Positions 55,663-57,193 of a stretch of 57,193 bases of DNA are shown here, in pieces. The position numbers were made by a program, and so were the translations under genes. The stretch spans positions 1-57,193 of the forward strand of contig SCNT01000031.1 in the NCBI GenBank assembly GCA_005503165.1, read 5' to 3'. The notes beneath the pieces were generated by a model that had not been told where the DNA came from, ran no database searches, and was given only the letters and a program-made list of their open reading frames with translations. This DNA comes from Sphingomonadaceae bacterium 3R27E2-A (lineage in GTDB: Bacteria > Pseudomonadota > Alphaproteobacteria > Sphingomonadales > Sphingomonadaceae). The stretch's first letter is position 1. The number at the start of each line of letters is the position of its first letter.

Positions 55663-55986
55663 CTATTCGAGCGCGCGGTCGCTGCCGATGAGGAGGCCGG
55701 GCAAGTGCGGGGGCGCACTCTTGCGCGGCTTGCGGCCCGTCGTGGCCGTACGGCGCGTCGGCGCCGTGGCGACGGGGCGGCGTTCGGCGTCGGTCGTTTC
55801 GGCCTGCCCGCTCGTCTCGGCGAGCAGGATCAATGACCCCATGGCGGCCGGCGTCGCCGGCGCCGCCATGGCGCGATCGGCGCCGGCGAGTCCGGTGAGC
55901 AAAGCCAACAGGGTCAGCAACAAACGCAAAGAAAAAGCCCCTTTTTCGTTCAACATGCGGTTTATAGCACGCTGCATGCTGAACAT
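55663..55986 (-). CDS. Small exported hypothetical protein upstream of secA
   Basis: The 107-residue ORF has a signal-peptide-like segment (GAFSLRLLLTLLALLTGLAGADRAMA, core LRLLLTLLALLTGLAG) followed by a hydrophobic stretch (AAMGSLILLAETSG) and a basic, Thr/Arg-rich, probably disordered C-terminus. A later in-frame ATG at 55956 would give a more standard signal peptide. It lies 115 bases upstream of secA on the same strand. No family is recognised, and a chance open frame cannot be excluded. Confidence 0.5.
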   Translation of the reverse strand: MFSMQRAINRMLNEKGAFSLRLLLTLLALLTGLAGADRAMAAPATPAAMGSLILLAETSGQAETTDAERRPVATAPTRRTATTGRKPRKSAPPHLPGLLIGSDRALE

Positions 55987-56054
55987 AGGGTGAAAGCGGC
56001 CCGGCGTCTAGGGGGGCTCGCGCATCCGAATGGCGGAGCGGGCGGGGCTGGTTT

Positions 56055-56264
56055 CGGGCGTTAGTTGCCGTAAAAATCCTCCCTGTGGCCGCAGGCCATG
56101 GGGAGGGGGAGTGCAGGGCTGGATTGCCCCCGGCAATCCAGCCCTGCACTCCGGGAAGCGGTGGTGGAGGGGCCGAACGGTCGCGCGACGCCCGACGGCG
56201 TTGGCCCCTCCGTCAGCGGCTGAAGCCGCTGCCACCTCCCCATCGCTTCGCGACCGGGAGGATT
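56055..56264. repeat. Composite palindromic element (copy A5)
   Basis: The core runs from AATCCTCCCTGTGGCCGCAG (from 56075) to CGACCGGGAGGATT (56251-56264), with the same internal blocks as the other A copies (GTGGTGGAGGGGCC, GGCCCCTCCGTCAGCGGC). Its left flank CGGGCGTTAGTTGCCGT (56055-56071) is identical, inverted, to the right flank of copy A4. A second palindrome is embedded at 56110-56150. It occupies most of the gap between the small secA-upstream gene and the SDR gene; nothing else is evident in 55987-56370. Confidence 0.88.
56110..56150. repeat. Perfect 19-bp hairpin nested inside element A5
   Basis: AGTGCAGGGCTGGATTGCC (56110-56128) is the exact reverse complement of 56132-56150, with the loop CCC. 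The other A copies lack it at the corresponding place, so it appears to be a second palindrome inserted into, or exchanged within, the element. Confidence 0.9.
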
Positions 56265-56370
56265 ATTTCGTCCCCTCACCACCCCATACCGCCATCTCCG
56301 CCTTTCGGCTTGACCTCCCCGCCCATATCGCATCATCTGTCACTGACAAGGATGTAAGGAGAGGGCGCGG

Positions 56371-57177
56371 ATGAGCAGGAAGGCGATTTTCATCACCGGC
56401 GGCGGATCGGGGATCGGCCGCGCGACCGCGCGCCATTTCGCCGGCGAGGGCTGGTTCGTCGGCATCGCCGACGTCAACGCGCAGGGCATCGACGAAACCG
56501 CGGCGCTGCTGCCCGAGGGCGCGTCGTCGCGCCATGTCATGGACGTGCGCGACCGCGACCAGTGGCAGGCGGCGCTCGAAGATTTCGCCAAAGCGAGCGG
56601 CGGGCGGCTCGACGTGCTGTTCAACAACGCCGGCATCGGGTCGGGCGGACAATATATGGACATGGCGCCGGAGGAGGCCGACCGGCTGATCGCGATCAAT
56701 TTCGGCGGCGTGGTCAACGGCATCTATATGGCGCTGCCCCTGCTCAAGGCCACGCCGGGGGCGACGATCCTCAACACCGGATCGGCGTCGGGTTTCTACG
56801 GCGTCGCGGGGCTCGCGGTCTATTCGGCGACCAAATTCGCGGTGCGCGGGCTGACCGAAGCGCTCGAGATCGAATTCGCCAAGCACGGCATCAAGGTGCG
56901 TTCGCTGATGCCGGGTTTCATCGACACGCCGCTGCTCGACCAGGTCAGCGCCGACAGCAACGAGCCCGCGCGCAACCGCCTGTCGGCGAGCGGCTTCGAG
57001 ATCGTGCCGGTCGAGCGCGTCGGCGAGGCGGCGTGGGAGGCGGTGCACGGCGCGAGCGTGCACGTCACCGTCGGCAAGATGGCCAAGCGCCTGTCGCGCC
57101 TCGCGCGCTGGTTCCCGGGGCTGATCGTGCGGCAGTCGAAGAAGATCGACGCGCTGGGGGTGGCCGGGGGGCATTGA
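56371..57177 (+). CDS. SDR family oxidoreductase
   Basis: This 268-residue classical short-chain dehydrogenase has the cofactor loop ITGGGSGIGRATA, NNAGIGSGG near residue 90, the catalytic Ser in LNTGSASGFYG and the YSATK pair (Tyr-x3-Lys). The acidic residue at the end of strand 2 (GIADVNAQG) suggests NAD(H) preference. The basic C-terminal region (KMAKRLSRLARWFPGLIVRQ) is common in SDRs annotated as membrane-associated short-chain dehydrogenases. GGAGAGGG lies just upstream of the ATG. The substrate is unknown; it stands alone at the right end of the window. Confidence 0.9.
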   Translation: MSRKAIFITGGGSGIGRATARHFAGEGWFVGIADVNAQGIDETAALLPEGASSRHVMDVRDRDQWQAALEDFAKASGGRLDVLFNNAGIGSGGQYMDMAPEEADRLIAINFGGVVNGIYMALPLLKATPGATILNTGSASGFYGVAGLAVYSATKFAVRGLTEALEIEFAKHGIKVRSLMPGFIDTPLLDQVSADSNEPARNRLSASGFEIVPVERVGEAAWEAVHGASVHVTVGKMAKRLSRLARWFPGLIVRQSKKIDALGVAGGH

Positions 57178-57193
57178 GCGGGCTGGCGTCGAT

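Overview
The window is a GC-rich (about two thirds G+C by eye) chromosomal segment from an alphaproteobacterium, most likely Sphingomonadaceae and in style closest to Sphingopyxis. Supporting signs are a serine palmitoyltransferase with its own acyl carrier protein, a MetH split into two adjacent genes behind an ArsR-methyltransferase fusion and metF, the DUF1800/DUF1501 pair, a CIRCE-controlled groESL operon, a small DUF5706 protein, and many intergenic palindromic repeats. I see no rRNA, CRISPR array, integrase, transposase or phage gene. Most of the window is ordinary core chromosome; the assignment to a genus is inference.

Layout. 1-9.5 kb: palindromic repeats, a GNAT enzyme, a secreted methyltransferase-like protein, an S41 peptidase behind a BlaI-like palindrome, an acyltransferase-3 membrane protein, an acyl-CoA carboxylase carboxyltransferase, a thioredoxin-fold protein, an SDR, an EamA transporter and Sua5/TsaC. 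9.5-16.7 kb: an acyl-CoA dehydrogenase, a CHASE2-EAL phosphodiesterase, a 20-codon small ORF with its own Shine-Dalgarno and terminator, tRNA-Gln, IlvE, a MarR regulator and ProC. 16.7-28.7 kb: a PafA-like phosphatase, a DsbD/ScsB-type reductase, TlyA, TspO, UbiK-like and YbjN proteins, a beta-helix protein, LptF-LptG, DUF2141, a lipid kinase and a nucleotidyltransferase-like protein.

28.7-40.6 kb: a hybrid histidine kinase, the ACP-SPT sphingolipid pair, a DUF5706 (PycTM-like) protein followed by decayed coding sequence, a MATE pump, groES-groEL, a glutaminyl cyclase, a DJ-1/PfpI protein and three small lipoproteins, two of them Ala-rich paralogues with strong terminators. 40.6-57.2 kb: a methionine/one-carbon operon (ArsR-methyltransferase, metF, metH-N, metH-C) behind a perfect palindrome, a fatty acid desaturase divergent from a GNAT-like protein that may be a ceramide synthase, a frameshifted DUF1800 gene with DUF1501, a class II glutamine amidotransferase, secA, and an SDR.

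How the genes work together. Several serve the envelope: sphingoid base synthesis (SPT plus ACP, perhaps the GNAT-like protein and the desaturase), LPS export (LptFG), preprotein export (SecA), periplasmic thiol reduction (DsbD-like) and lipoproteins. The ArsR-metF-metH operon joins the folate and methionine cycles and is probably regulated through its 20-bp palindrome.

The most interesting unexplained items are the 20-residue Trp/Gly-rich small ORF at 13.76 kb, a family of nested palindromic elements present at least five times, the PycTM-like gene next to a decayed TIR-like start, the BlaI-like operator without a local regulator, and the DUF1800 frameshift. I found no clearly new multi-gene system.
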